Shown here: piece after piece, positions 43,587 to 51,477 of the stretch | Layout of the letters: every line of letters begins with the position of its first letter | How positions within the stretch are numbered: the stretch's first letter is position 1 | Origin: Candidatus Bathyarchaeia archaeon | GTDB taxonomy: Archaea; Thermoproteota; Bathyarchaeia; Bathyarchaeales; DTEX01 | Length of the DNA: 64,000 nucleotides | Assembly (NCBI GenBank): GCA_038882715.1 | Contig: JAVZNR010000005.1 | Coordinates: forward strand, 1-64,000 | Direction: 5' to 3' | The notes under the pieces: model-generated | Seen by the model: only the letters and a program-made list of their open reading frames with translations | The model's database searches: none | What the model was told of the DNA's origin: nothing | Translations under genes and position numbers: made by a program

Positions 43587-44099
43587 TTGAAACTTGAAAT
43601 TATTAATGCTAAAATAAGCCCTCTAAGGGACGAGGAGATCAAAGAAATCGTTAATATCGAACGCCACCCGCTGGTTAAAAAGTGGCTTGTTGAGTATGCC
43701 GATGAGGAGCTTGAAAAGGAGATTGAAGAGTATAAGAGATTCTTTAGCGATCTTCAGGGCAATAACAGAGTTGACGTTTTAGTCGCAAAGATTAACGGGT
43801 GTGTAGCTGGCTTCTTAGCTTTATGGCGTATGGATGATGATGGACAGATTGCAAGTATAGGCATAAGTGTTCACCCGGATTACTGGGGTAAGGGGATAGC
43901 GACAAACCTAGTGAGGGAATCTATAAGACTTGCTAAAGAAAGAGGTATTAGAAGACTTATCATAGAGACGCTTGAGGAGAACAGTGCTATGAGACATGTG
44001 GCTGAAAAACTAGGGTTTAAGCTTGAGGAAGTGAGGAAAAGAAAGATCTTCAAGGATGGCGATTATCACAATGAAGTCGTTTATTCGCTGCATCTCTAA
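43587..44099 (+). CDS. GNAT N-acetyltransferase next to the aminomutase
   Basis: 170 residues. GNAT motif A is ISVHPDYWGKGIATNLVRE, followed by LETLEENSAMRHVAEKLGF and a basic KRKIFKDGDYHNEV stretch, as in RimJ/RimL-like enzymes. It starts with TTG at 43587 behind GGAGGGATGG. Its place 105 bp ahead of the lysine 2,3-aminomutase gene recalls the archaeal ablA-ablB pair, where an acetyltransferase makes N-epsilon-acetyl-beta-lysine, but AblB is longer and I cannot confirm orthology. Confidence 0.8.
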   Translation: MKLEIINAKISPLRDEEIKEIVNIERHPLVKKWLVEYADEELEKEIEEYKRFFSDLQGNNRVDVLVAKINGCVAGFLALWRMDDDGQIASIGISVHPDYWGKGIATNLVRESIRLAKERGIRRLIIETLEENSAMRHVAEKLGFKLEEVRKRKIFKDGDYHNEVVYSLHL

Positions 44100-44124
44100 T
44101 AATGTCAAAAAATGTCGATAGAAA

Positions 44125-44184
44125 ACTTTAAATAACTGTCCTATAATGCATACATTACTCTTTGTAGCACCAAAGCGTGCTACA
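44125..44184 (+). promoter_or_regulatory. Aminomutase promoter and leader palindrome
   Basis: A TATA box (CTTTAAATAAC, about 44128-44138) lies upstream of a perfect 8-bp inverted repeat: TGTAGCAC (44163-44170) and GTGCTACA (44177-44184) with a 6-nt spacer. Transcription would begin near 44155-44160, so the palindrome sits at the extreme 5' end of the transcript, 20 nt before the ATG. It may be an operator or an RNA hairpin. No lysine-riboswitch-sized leader exists. Confidence 0.5.
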
Positions 44185-44204
44185 GCGAGCGCGCGAAATA
44201 GAAA

Positions 44205-45317
44205 ATGGGAGAGAACTGGAAAAATATTCTTAAAAAGAGTATAACTAGACCAGAGCAGATTCTAGAGAAATTTAACGTTGACATTAGGCCAATTAAGGCA
44301 GTCGCTGAGCGGTACCCAATGTTTGTGTCAAAATACTATTTTGATCTTATAGAATATGTTGACGACCCAATATGGAGGCAGTGCATACCAAGCCCGCTTG
44401 AACTTCAGGATCCCTATGGACAAGAGGATCCATTAAATGAGGAGGGAGATAGCCCCGTACCGGGTCTAGTGCACAGATATCCGGATAGGGTACTGATGTG
44501 CGTATCCAACAGCTGCGCAACATACTGTAGGTTCTGCACTAGGAAAAGGAAGGTTGGTAAACCCTCCATAAGTTTCTCGGATGAAATCTACCTGGCGCAG
44601 ATCAAATATATCCGTGAAAATCCAAGCATTAGAGATGTGCTTCTCTCTGGCGGAGACCCGTTCATGTTGCCTGACGAAAAAATAGACTTCTTATTGAAGA
44701 AGCTTAGGGCAATACCTCACATCGAGATACTGAGAATAGGTACAAGGGTTCCATGCACATTACCCCAAAGGATAACCCCAAGACTATGCAGGATCCTCAA
44801 AAGATACCATCCATTATATGTGAACGTTCACTTTGAGCATCCAAATGAGATAACTGAAGAGAGCGAGCGCGCATGCGGAATGTTAGCTGACGCCGGAATA
44901 CCCCTCGGGAATCAATCTGTCCTTTTAAAGGGTGTTAATGATGACCCTGAAGTCATGAAGAGCCTAGTCCAAAAGCTGCTTAAGATCCGCGTTAGACCAT
45001 ACTACCTATTCCAAATGGATCTTGTTAAGGGAACATATCATTTTAGAACGAGGGTTGAAGTTGGCCTTAAAATACTTGAAAGCCTGGTTGGATGGACGTC
45101 TGGACTAGCCATACCGCGCTTCGTTATAGATGCGCCTGGCGGAGGAGGAAAAATCCCACTTCAGCCAAACTATATTCTCTCAATGGATGATGAGAAAGTA
45201 GTTTTGAGAAATTATGAAGGAAAAATATTTGTTTACCCGCAAGTGCCGGTGGAAAGCGAGAATAATGGGGTTCTGTTTAGATCAAAGTCTACAAGCGCCA
45301 GTGCTGTAATACCATGA
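44205..45317 (+). CDS. kamA: Lysine 2,3-aminomutase-family radical SAM enzyme
   Basis: 370 residues. The radical SAM cluster CATYCRFC gives C104, C108 and C111; the PLP lysine is K316 in DAPGGGGKIP. D272 (QMDLVKG) and D309 (VIDAPGG) occupy the positions of the two Asp residues that bind the lysine side chain in clostridial aminomutase; in glutamate 2,3-aminomutase these differ. The sequence therefore predicts L-lysine to beta-lysine. The length is somewhat shorter than the clostridial enzyme (about 416). An ATP-grasp ligase gene follows 28 bp on. Confidence 0.9.
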   Translation: MGENWKNILKKSITRPEQILEKFNVDIRPIKAVAERYPMFVSKYYFDLIEYVDDPIWRQCIPSPLELQDPYGQEDPLNEEGDSPVPGLVHRYPDRVLMCVSNSCATYCRFCTRKRKVGKPSISFSDEIYLAQIKYIRENPSIRDVLLSGGDPFMLPDEKIDFLLKKLRAIPHIEILRIGTRVPCTLPQRITPRLCRILKRYHPLYVNVHFEHPNEITEESERACGMLADAGIPLGNQSVLLKGVNDDPEVMKSLVQKLLKIRVRPYYLFQMDLVKGTYHFRTRVEVGLKILESLVGWTSGLAIPRFVIDAPGGGGKIPLQPNYILSMDDEKVVLRNYEGKIFVYPQVPVESENNGVLFRSKSTSASAVIP

Positions 45318-45345
45318 AATATCATGGAGCGGCTGGCTGATTCAT

Positions 45346-46401
45346 ATGGTTCTAAGGGTTGGCTTAACATATAACCTCAGGAAGAAAGTTGCCGAACACG
45401 AGGGTTTACCGGAAGACTATTATGTGGAGTTCGATGATGAGAGCACTGTTAACGCTATAGCGTCGGCTTTAGCCTCAGGCGGATGCAAGGTTATAAAGAT
45501 TGAAGCCGACGAGAACGCCTACGCAAAGCTGCGCAGATGTAAGCCGGACATAGTTTTTAATATTGCTGAGGGTCTGCGCGGCGAAAGCCGCGAGTCCCAT
45601 ATACCGGTCATACTGGAGATGCTTGGCATACCCTACACCGGCTCTGGGCCGGCGACTTTAGCCATATGCTTAGATAAAGCCATGACGCATAGAGTTTTAA
45701 GCGCATATGGAGTACCATCACCGAGGTTCCAAGTTTTTAAGCAGACTGATGAGGAACTTGAAGGTAGCCTAAACTTTCCATTAGTTGTTAAACCTCTGCT
45801 TGAAGGCTCAAGTAAGGGAATTAGAAACAGTTCTCTTGTTAAAGATGAGGAAAGCCTTAGGAGACAGGTTTCATGGGTTATAGAAACCTATCATCAGCCA
45901 GCTATTGTTGAAGAGTATATGCCGGGCAGAGAGTTTACCGTCGGATTAATAGGAAACGAGGAGCCCTTCGTTTTACCAATAGTTGAAATACAGCTCGGTA
46001 AGCTGCCAAAGGAGGCGAGCCCAATATATTCTTATGAGGCTAAATGGGTTTGGGATACGCCCGAGAACCCTCTAGATATATTTAGGTGCCCAGCCGAGGT
46101 TCCTCCGGAACTTAACGAAGAAATAAGAGAGATAGCCATTAAGACTTTTAAGATATTAAACTGTAGGGATATATGCCGTATAGACATGAGGTTAGATGCG
46201 GAAGGGACGCCGAGAGTTTTAGAGGTTAATCCGCTGCCCGGTTTGATACCGGATCCGGACGCCCATTCATGCCTGCCTGAGGCGGCTAGAGCAGCCGGCT
46301 TCACGTATGAACAATTAATCTGCACGATTCTCTGGCAAGCCTTAAAGAGATATGGGCTTCAAGATCTCTTCAAAAATAAGCATTTAGTGAAGATCCCATG
46401 A
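45346..46401 (+). CDS. D-Ala-D-Ala-ligase-like ATP-grasp enzyme A
   Basis: 351 residues in the Ddl three-domain order: NIAEGLRGESRESHIP and PYTGSGPATLAICLDKAM early, PLVVKPLLEGSSKGI for ATP binding, and RVLEVNPLPGL for Mg ligands. The family joins a carboxylate to an amino group with ATP. Archaea lack peptidoglycan, and the neighbour is a beta-lysine-forming enzyme, so beta-lysine or another amino acid is a likelier substrate than D-alanine. It is probably co-transcribed with kamA. The 3' end converges with a paralogue 7 bp away. Confidence 0.85.
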   Translation: MVLRVGLTYNLRKKVAEHEGLPEDYYVEFDDESTVNAIASALASGGCKVIKIEADENAYAKLRRCKPDIVFNIAEGLRGESRESHIPVILEMLGIPYTGSGPATLAICLDKAMTHRVLSAYGVPSPRFQVFKQTDEELEGSLNFPLVVKPLLEGSSKGIRNSSLVKDEESLRRQVSWVIETYHQPAIVEEYMPGREFTVGLIGNEEPFVLPIVEIQLGKLPKEASPIYSYEAKWVWDTPENPLDIFRCPAEVPPELNEEIREIAIKTFKILNCRDICRIDMRLDAEGTPRVLEVNPLPGLIPDPDAHSCLPEAARAAGFTYEQLICTILWQALKRYGLQDLFKNKHLVKIP

Positions 46402-46408
46402 TATACCT

Positions 46409-47452
46409 TCATATTGGCGGGAGACTTTTACCAGCCCTCTCGAGGGCGAAGCCAAGTATCTTTTTAATGAAAACCTCAAAAGGTATTCCGGCAGCCCTTA
46501 AGGATCTGGTGAAACCAGCTTCAGGAGAAATGTCGGGATTTGGGTTAACCTCAAGAACATATGGGGTCTCCGTTTTACTTTCGAGGCGTATATCGACCCG
46601 TGCATAATCCCTGCATCCCAACGCTTTGTATGCTTTTAATGCAGCGTTCTCCACCCTACTTTTAGCCTCACCCTTTAATTCTGCCGGGCAAACAGGCCTA
46701 GTTTTAGTGTACTCTTCGCTTTCCTTGAGCCATTTAGCCGCGTAGTCAACTATTTTCGGCTCATCCCTGAAATCAAAGATTATTTCCGATATCGGCAGAA
46801 CAATAGGGTTCTCATTGCCTAATATTGATACGTTAAACTCTCTCCCGCTAACGTATTCTTCGACAAGCGCTGGCTGCCTATATAAATTAACGATGTATTC
46901 TATCTGCCTCCTAAGCTCCGCATGATCTCTAACGAAGCTACGCCGTGATATCCCTATGCTAGCGTCTTCTCTCAGCGGCTTAACTATCAGCGGAAAACTT
47001 AAACCCTCTAAATCTTCGAGGGCGGCCTCATATCCGGCTGCTATACAATAGTTTGGAGTCGATACGCCACATGCCTTTAAGATAGCTTTGGCCAGACCCT
47101 TATTTTGGCATAATCCAAGCGTTAGTGGCGATGATCCAGTATATGGTATCCTTAAGATTTCAAGTATTGACGGAATATGCATTTCAAAGCTGCTATCCCC
47201 CATAAAACCCTCGCAAAGATTTATGACCACATCCGGCTTGTAAGACTTAAGAGCCTTAACAACGTCCTCCACATCGTCTTTAATGGGAAAGAGATGATAG
47301 TGAACATCAAGTTTCTTAAGGGCTTCCTGAACAGCATTTACTTGATCTAAGACTTCTTCTTCAGCCAAATAATCTATTTCTTCGCCTCTCAGCGGCTTCA
47401 CAGGCGAGTTAAACATTATACCGACTTTAAGAGCCAAACTCTGCACTCCCAT
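46409..47452 (-). CDS. D-Ala-D-Ala-ligase-like ATP-grasp enzyme B
   Basis: 347 residues from the ATG at 47452 (MGVQSLALKVGIMFN), which aligns with the start of enzyme A. The frame is open to 47494, but a TATA box at 47494-47502 makes that longer version unlikely. Motifs match its paralogue: NLCEGFMGDSSFEMHIPSIL, PYTGSSPLTLGLCQNKGL, PLIVKPLREDASIGI and YVLEVNPNPDISP. Two divergent copies tail to tail suggest two successive ligations or two substrates rather than redundancy. Specificity unknown. Confidence 0.83.
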   Translation of the reverse strand: MGVQSLALKVGIMFNSPVKPLRGEEIDYLAEEEVLDQVNAVQEALKKLDVHYHLFPIKDDVEDVVKALKSYKPDVVINLCEGFMGDSSFEMHIPSILEILRIPYTGSSPLTLGLCQNKGLAKAILKACGVSTPNYCIAAGYEAALEDLEGLSFPLIVKPLREDASIGISRRSFVRDHAELRRQIEYIVNLYRQPALVEEYVSGREFNVSILGNENPIVLPISEIIFDFRDEPKIVDYAAKWLKESEEYTKTRPVCPAELKGEAKSRVENAALKAYKALGCRDYARVDIRLESKTETPYVLEVNPNPDISPEAGFTRSLRAAGIPFEVFIKKILGFALERAGKSLPPI

Positions 47453-47493
47453 ACGCTTGCCGATTTTTCCTATCCCTTGGAATAACATACGCA

Positions 47494-47534
47494 CTTATAT
47501 TTTCTTACGATCCTAGGGGAGAAGTTTATTAAGG
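47494..47534. promoter_or_regulatory. Divergent promoters between ATP-grasp B and the MFS-kinase fusion
   Basis: Minus strand: AAATATAAG (47502-47494) lies about 45 nt before the ATG at 47452. Plus strand: GTTTATTAAGG (about 47524-47534) lies 35 nt before the MFS ATG at 47564. Both predict short leaders and place the two genes under adjacent control. Confidence 0.45.
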
Positions 47535-47563
47535 CGTCGTTTTTCAATGTTTGCTTACAGGGT

Positions 47564-49399
47564 ATGATGGAAGAGAAACTAAAATCCGCATTTAAAGGGA
47601 ACATTAGAGTGCTGATGGTTAGGGATCTCGCTCTCACAGTTATAGCTGGATTAAGCGGTGGACTTGACATACTATTTGTCAAAGAGGTTCTCGGAGCCGA
47701 TGCAATAGTTTTAAGTACACTAGCATCAATTTGGTCAATAGTCTTTCTAGCCTTCATACTGTTTGGCGGCTGGATATCTGACCAATACAGCCGCAAGAAA
47801 ATGTTAATCGCCGGCATGGCTCTAACCCTGCCGAACCCGTTAATCTACGCTTTTGCACCAGACTGGCAGATAACTGTTATAGCGAACTTTCTCGGGGCTG
47901 TTGGCACAGCGCTCGTTGCGCCAGCCTATGTAGCGCTTTTATTCTCTTCTTCCGAGCAGAAGAGCAGAAGCCGAACGATAGCCGTGATGAACACGGTTAA
48001 CAATATTGCCAACGTATTTATTCCACCAATAGGCGCATCATTAATCCAGACGTTAGGTGGCGGAAAACTGGATTGGCTCAGAAACATCTTCCTCGCCCAA
48101 TTCTTCCTCACATTAATCGTCCTATTTTACACAGCCCGCAACCTCGAAGACAAACCACCATCTATTAGGAAAACATCAAAAAGGCTTACTGAAGCCGTCA
48201 AAGATATTTTTGGGCAAATAAGTAGAGTATATAGGGTTTCAAAGGAGAGAAAAGCCACGGTGTGGCTTTTCTTAGCTTTAACCGGGCCTTGGGCTTGGGA
48301 GGCTGTCGCTCCCTTCTGGATAATATACGCTGCTGAGGTATGCGGGTCGCCGATAATAGTTTTAGGTCTCTTACCATCGGTTTATAGCCTAACAGCGGCC
48401 ATACTGATGATTCCGCTGGCTGAAATTTCGGATAAAAAGGGGAGAAAAACGGTAATATTGTTCACGCGCCCATTTTTATACATATGCTTAGCTCTACTGC
48501 TCGCCGGCGGAACATTTAAAGGGCTGGGTATAATACCATTTGTTCCGCTCGCTGCATGGATATTTAGAGCGATAGGTGATGCCTCCGGCCCCTCCTGGAC
48601 AGCTGTCTCAACGGAAGTTATACCAGAGGAGCTTCAGAGCGAATGGGAGGCTACAAGAGACTTCTTATGGAGGAGTATGGCTATACCAGCCGTTTTGGTC
48701 GGAGGACTGCTATGGAACATTGATCCTCGACTGCCGTTCCTAATGGCCCTCATCGTTGATGGCCTAATAAGATTCCCAACACTAATATATGAAATCCCAG
48801 AGACCCTAATAGTTCACGGCCATCACCATCCAATAGGTCCACACATAATCCTTTACGGATTGCCCGGCGCCGGAAAAACATCTATTGCCCGATTGGTGCA
48901 GAGAGAGCTGTCTTTAGAAATAATTGACGAAAGAATCCTTGAGGAAGAGATGAAGGAGCCGGATAATCACTTAATTCCACTGCCCTTCATGGACAAGGGT
49001 TCTGACGAGAAAGAAATCGAAGAGAAATTAAACTTTGTGCTCTCTAGAGTCAATAGAGCCGCAATTATAGAAGGGGAGCCAGCGCTATTTGCTGCGAAAA
49101 GCGAGGATAGGGGTCTGATAGTTTTGCTGGTTGCGCCTAAGGATGAGAGGGTTAAAAGGGAGATGAGGAAGCATGGTGGACCAGACTTTGTAGTGCTCAA
49201 AAAGATCGAGGATGAGGATCGAAGATTCCTAAAGTTAACGCGCCATCTTTTTGGCGCAGATATATCGAAACTTCCTCCGTTTGATATAGCGATAAACACT
49301 GAGAGGATTCCCCCAGAAAAAATTTTGAAGATTATTAAGGTTCTCTACGGCAACAATGATGGTGAGAACATGACTACTGGAGGCCAAAAAGCAAATTGA
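47564..49399 (+). CDS. MFS transporter fused to a C-terminal P-loop kinase-like domain
   Basis: 611 residues. Residues 15-420 form an MFS permease with the loop 2-3 motif GGWISDQYSRKKM and the equivalent second-half loop EISDKKGRKTV. After a His-rich linker (VHGHHHP), residues 428-600 form a soluble P-loop NTPase: Walker A GLPGAGKTS near 430-440, a central IIEGEPALF, VAPKDERVKREM and a C-terminal FDIAINTERIPPEKI, most like cytidylate/adenylate-kinase-type domains. I know of no characterised protein with this fusion. It might couple transport to phosphorylation or be gated by nucleotide. Confidence 0.82.
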   Translation: MMEEKLKSAFKGNIRVLMVRDLALTVIAGLSGGLDILFVKEVLGADAIVLSTLASIWSIVFLAFILFGGWISDQYSRKKMLIAGMALTLPNPLIYAFAPDWQITVIANFLGAVGTALVAPAYVALLFSSSEQKSRSRTIAVMNTVNNIANVFIPPIGASLIQTLGGGKLDWLRNIFLAQFFLTLIVLFYTARNLEDKPPSIRKTSKRLTEAVKDIFGQISRVYRVSKERKATVWLFLALTGPWAWEAVAPFWIIYAAEVCGSPIIVLGLLPSVYSLTAAILMIPLAEISDKKGRKTVILFTRPFLYICLALLLAGGTFKGLGIIPFVPLAAWIFRAIGDASGPSWTAVSTEVIPEELQSEWEATRDFLWRSMAIPAVLVGGLLWNIDPRLPFLMALIVDGLIRFPTLIYEIPETLIVHGHHHPIGPHIILYGLPGAGKTSIARLVQRELSLEIIDERILEEEMKEPDNHLIPLPFMDKGSDEKEIEEKLNFVLSRVNRAAIIEGEPALFAAKSEDRGLIVLLVAPKDERVKREMRKHGGPDFVVLKKIEDEDRRFLKLTRHLFGADISKLPPFDIAINTERIPPEKILKIIKVLYGNNDGENMTTGGQKAN

Positions 49400-49488
49400 G
49401 ATTTCTCAAATGATGAAATTGAGGTGATTTTTGAGTAAACATTTTTAACCTACTATTATCTCCTCATAAATGCTGAGAAGGTGTCTGA

Positions 49489-50235
49489 ATGGTTTTTTAC
49501 GTGGTTTACAGCGTTCTAAAGGAAAACAGAAGTAGGAGCTTAATACCTAGGCGTCTTAAGGCTTTAGGCTGCAAGCACATATGCGGGTCTTTCTGGGAGG
49601 TGAATGAACGAAAAATAGATGAGGTCTTAAAAGTTGTGGGTGAGAACCAACCAATACTTTTGAGGCGAACTAGGGATATCAGGAAGCCATCGTATGATGA
49701 TGAAGGAAACCTTATTGACTTTGGGAGCCTCATAGTCTTAGTCTACAACCCCGACTGTAATGGAAATTCTAAGATCAAATGGTTGTTAGCTAAGACGCCA
49801 TATATCAGATTGTGCCGATCGGTTTACGCTTTCCCTCAAAATAGCGGCCGGTATGAAAAGAAAGGGGGAATGCCTGGAATAAGCGATCTTTTAATGCTGG
49901 TTAAGGAACATAGTGGGGATACTGCAATATTTTCTAGAATCATAATTGTGAATAGTAGTGAGGTAATGAACACTTTGATTGAAAGAGTTAGGTTAAGAGT
50001 TTTGAAGAAAACAGAAAAGATACTTAATGGTTATAGGGATCTTATAGACGCATTTTACACGGGGCAGCTGGAGAAAAAACATTTCATCGAAAAGGAAAAA
50101 AAGCTTTATAATGAGTTTAAGCATTTAAGGAGATTGATCCTTTTTTACGAAAAATGGCTTAAAATAGATTTCGCAAGGGAAACGATGAAAATTTATTCTG
50201 TGATGAGGAAAACGAGGCTATTAAGGGAAAATTAA
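49489..50235 (+). CDS. Unrecognised protein with two Cas2/ChrB-like alpha-beta modules
   Basis: 248 residues, no confident family. Residues 1-60 (VFYVVYSVLKENRSRSLIPRRL, KALGCKHICGSFWEV) resemble the strand-helix-strand start of Cas2- or ChrB-N-like ferredoxin folds. A similar layout recurs at 78-120 (GSLIVLVYNP, then KWLLAKTPYIRLCRSVYAFPQ). The C-terminal third is helical and very basic. No CRISPR array or cas gene is nearby. Nucleic-acid binding is possible from the charge; function unknown. Confidence 0.6.
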   Translation: MVFYVVYSVLKENRSRSLIPRRLKALGCKHICGSFWEVNERKIDEVLKVVGENQPILLRRTRDIRKPSYDDEGNLIDFGSLIVLVYNPDCNGNSKIKWLLAKTPYIRLCRSVYAFPQNSGRYEKKGGMPGISDLLMLVKEHSGDTAIFSRIIIVNSSEVMNTLIERVRLRVLKKTEKILNGYRDLIDAFYTGQLEKKHFIEKEKKLYNEFKHLRRLILFYEKWLKIDFARETMKIYSVMRKTRLLREN

Positions 50236-50349
50236 AAAAAGGATGTTTGGTTTTATACAATATTTCTCTCGGAGAAAAAATAAAGGTGTTTTTGAGGGAA
50301 AATTAAGTTTTTAGAAACTGTTGTTTGTTGCTGACGGGTGGCTGGGGAT

Positions 50350-50481
50350 TTACCACTCCTCTTCCTCTTCTTCCTCCCATTCTTCCTCTTCTTCCCACTC
50401 TTCTTCTCCCCAGTCCTCCCATTCCTCTTCCTCTTCTTCCTCCTCTTCCTCTTCTCTTGGCGGACTCTTTCTTCTCGACAT
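50350..50481 (-). CDS. Glu/Trp-rich acidic miniprotein (43 aa)
   Basis: The purine-rich tract here is open in several frames. The frame from ATG at 50481 to TAA at 50350 has the best start: GGTGACC lies about 6 nt upstream. It encodes a basic head (MSRRKSPPR) followed by 34 residues that are almost only Glu with Trp punctuating at five places, plus one Asp and one Gly. The Arg/Gly-rich overlapping frame (50303-50494) and the plus-strand Ser-rich frame are by-products of the GAA/GAG repeat. Conservation is untested. Confidence 0.5.
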   Translation of the reverse strand: MSRRKSPPREEEEEEEEEEEWEDWGEEEWEEEEEWEEEEEEEW

Positions 50482-50755
50482 TCTTGGTCACCACTCTTTG
50501 AAAGCTATTAAATTAGAGGGAATCAAATAAACCTTTACCAAAAACTGGAGAAAAAATAGTTAAAAGAAAACAATGAAAATAACCCAATAATGCGCCCCTT
50601 AACGAAAAATTTTAGATTTTTATTTTCCTTTGTTTGAAAAAGTGTTTAAAATTCATTTTATATGGAAACAAGGTGCAAATATTTGGCATTCTCTATTATT
50701 CTGGGATTCTTCATAGACAAAGATGAGCATAATTAAGAGCTTATCGGTTACCCTC

Positions 50756-51439
50756 CTACTTTAGAACCTTTCCAGTCTCAATGAACCATAAATATAGGTC
50801 TAGCTCTCCTAGGCTTAATCCAACAATCTTAGCCAACTCAGCCAATTTTTTCTCAATCTCAATGTATCTGCGTCTCGTCATAGTTTTCGTCTCTTCTATA
50901 AGCCCATATCTAGACAGAAGGTTAATTATATGGAAGTCTATTATCGCAACGTTCATGAAGCCGATATTTCTGAGGAAATGGCTCGCCTCTTTGTAGCCAA
51001 GTCCCTTGATATTTTTGACAAGCCACTCTCTCAGCGCTTTCTCATCCCTTGAAGAGCTTAAAACTCTCTCTATTTCCGGGATCATTTTTCTTGCTTCAAC
51101 AATGTATCTGGCTCTTGAATCGGGGTAACGGTGACCTAGGGCCTTGAGTTTTTCCGCTAAATCTGCTTCAGATAAGCTCAAAAAACCATCATTGATCTCC
51201 GCCTGAATCTTCATGGTTTTCTCCGCATTAAAGTGCGCTGTCAATATGCAGAAGCAGAGTTCCTTAAAGATCTCGGCGGAAGTTTTCACCCTGTTCTTCT
51301 TAAACTCCTCCACTCTAGACTTAATTAATTCTCTAACCCCGCTGTTCTTAAGGGCGCTAATAAGGTTCACTAAGCTGCTTAAGCCATTTGCGGGGCTTAC
51401 GCGACTAATCTCACGAGTTTTCAATAATTTCTTCCTCAC
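50756..51439 (-). CDS. ogg: 8-oxoguanine DNA glycosylase/lyase, archaeal Ogg2 type
   Basis: 227 residues. The helix-hairpin-helix segment NIKGLGYKEASHFLRNIG contains the catalytic Lys, and the nearby AIIDFHI carries the conserved Asp, matching archaeal OGG (Ogg2) proteins. It excises 8-oxoguanine and cleaves the strand. N-terminal 30 residues are less conserved, so a later start is possible. It follows the TFB gene on the same strand with a 38-bp gap. Confidence 0.88.
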   Translation of the reverse strand: MRKKLLKTREISRVSPANGLSSLVNLISALKNSGVRELIKSRVEEFKKNRVKTSAEIFKELCFCILTAHFNAEKTMKIQAEINDGFLSLSEADLAEKLKALGHRYPDSRARYIVEARKMIPEIERVLSSSRDEKALREWLVKNIKGLGYKEASHFLRNIGFMNVAIIDFHIINLLSRYGLIEETKTMTRRRYIEIEKKLAELAKIVGLSLGELDLYLWFIETGKVLK

Positions 51440-51477
51440 CCGCTAAAACTTGTAGAGTTTCAGAAAATGAGAGCGGT

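Noticed and set aside
44100-44204. Lysine riboswitch ahead of the aminomutase
   Set aside because: The leader is only about 50 nt after the TATA box and shows one small hairpin, far too short for an L box.
49489-50235. Genuine Cas2 of a CRISPR system
   Set aside because: The protein is far too long, no cas1 or repeat array is present, and similarity is only to the fold start.
50303-50530. Arg/Gly-rich (minus) and Ser-rich (plus) proteins
   Set aside because: They are alternate readings of a GAA/GAG repeat; the acidic frame from 50481 has the proper start context.
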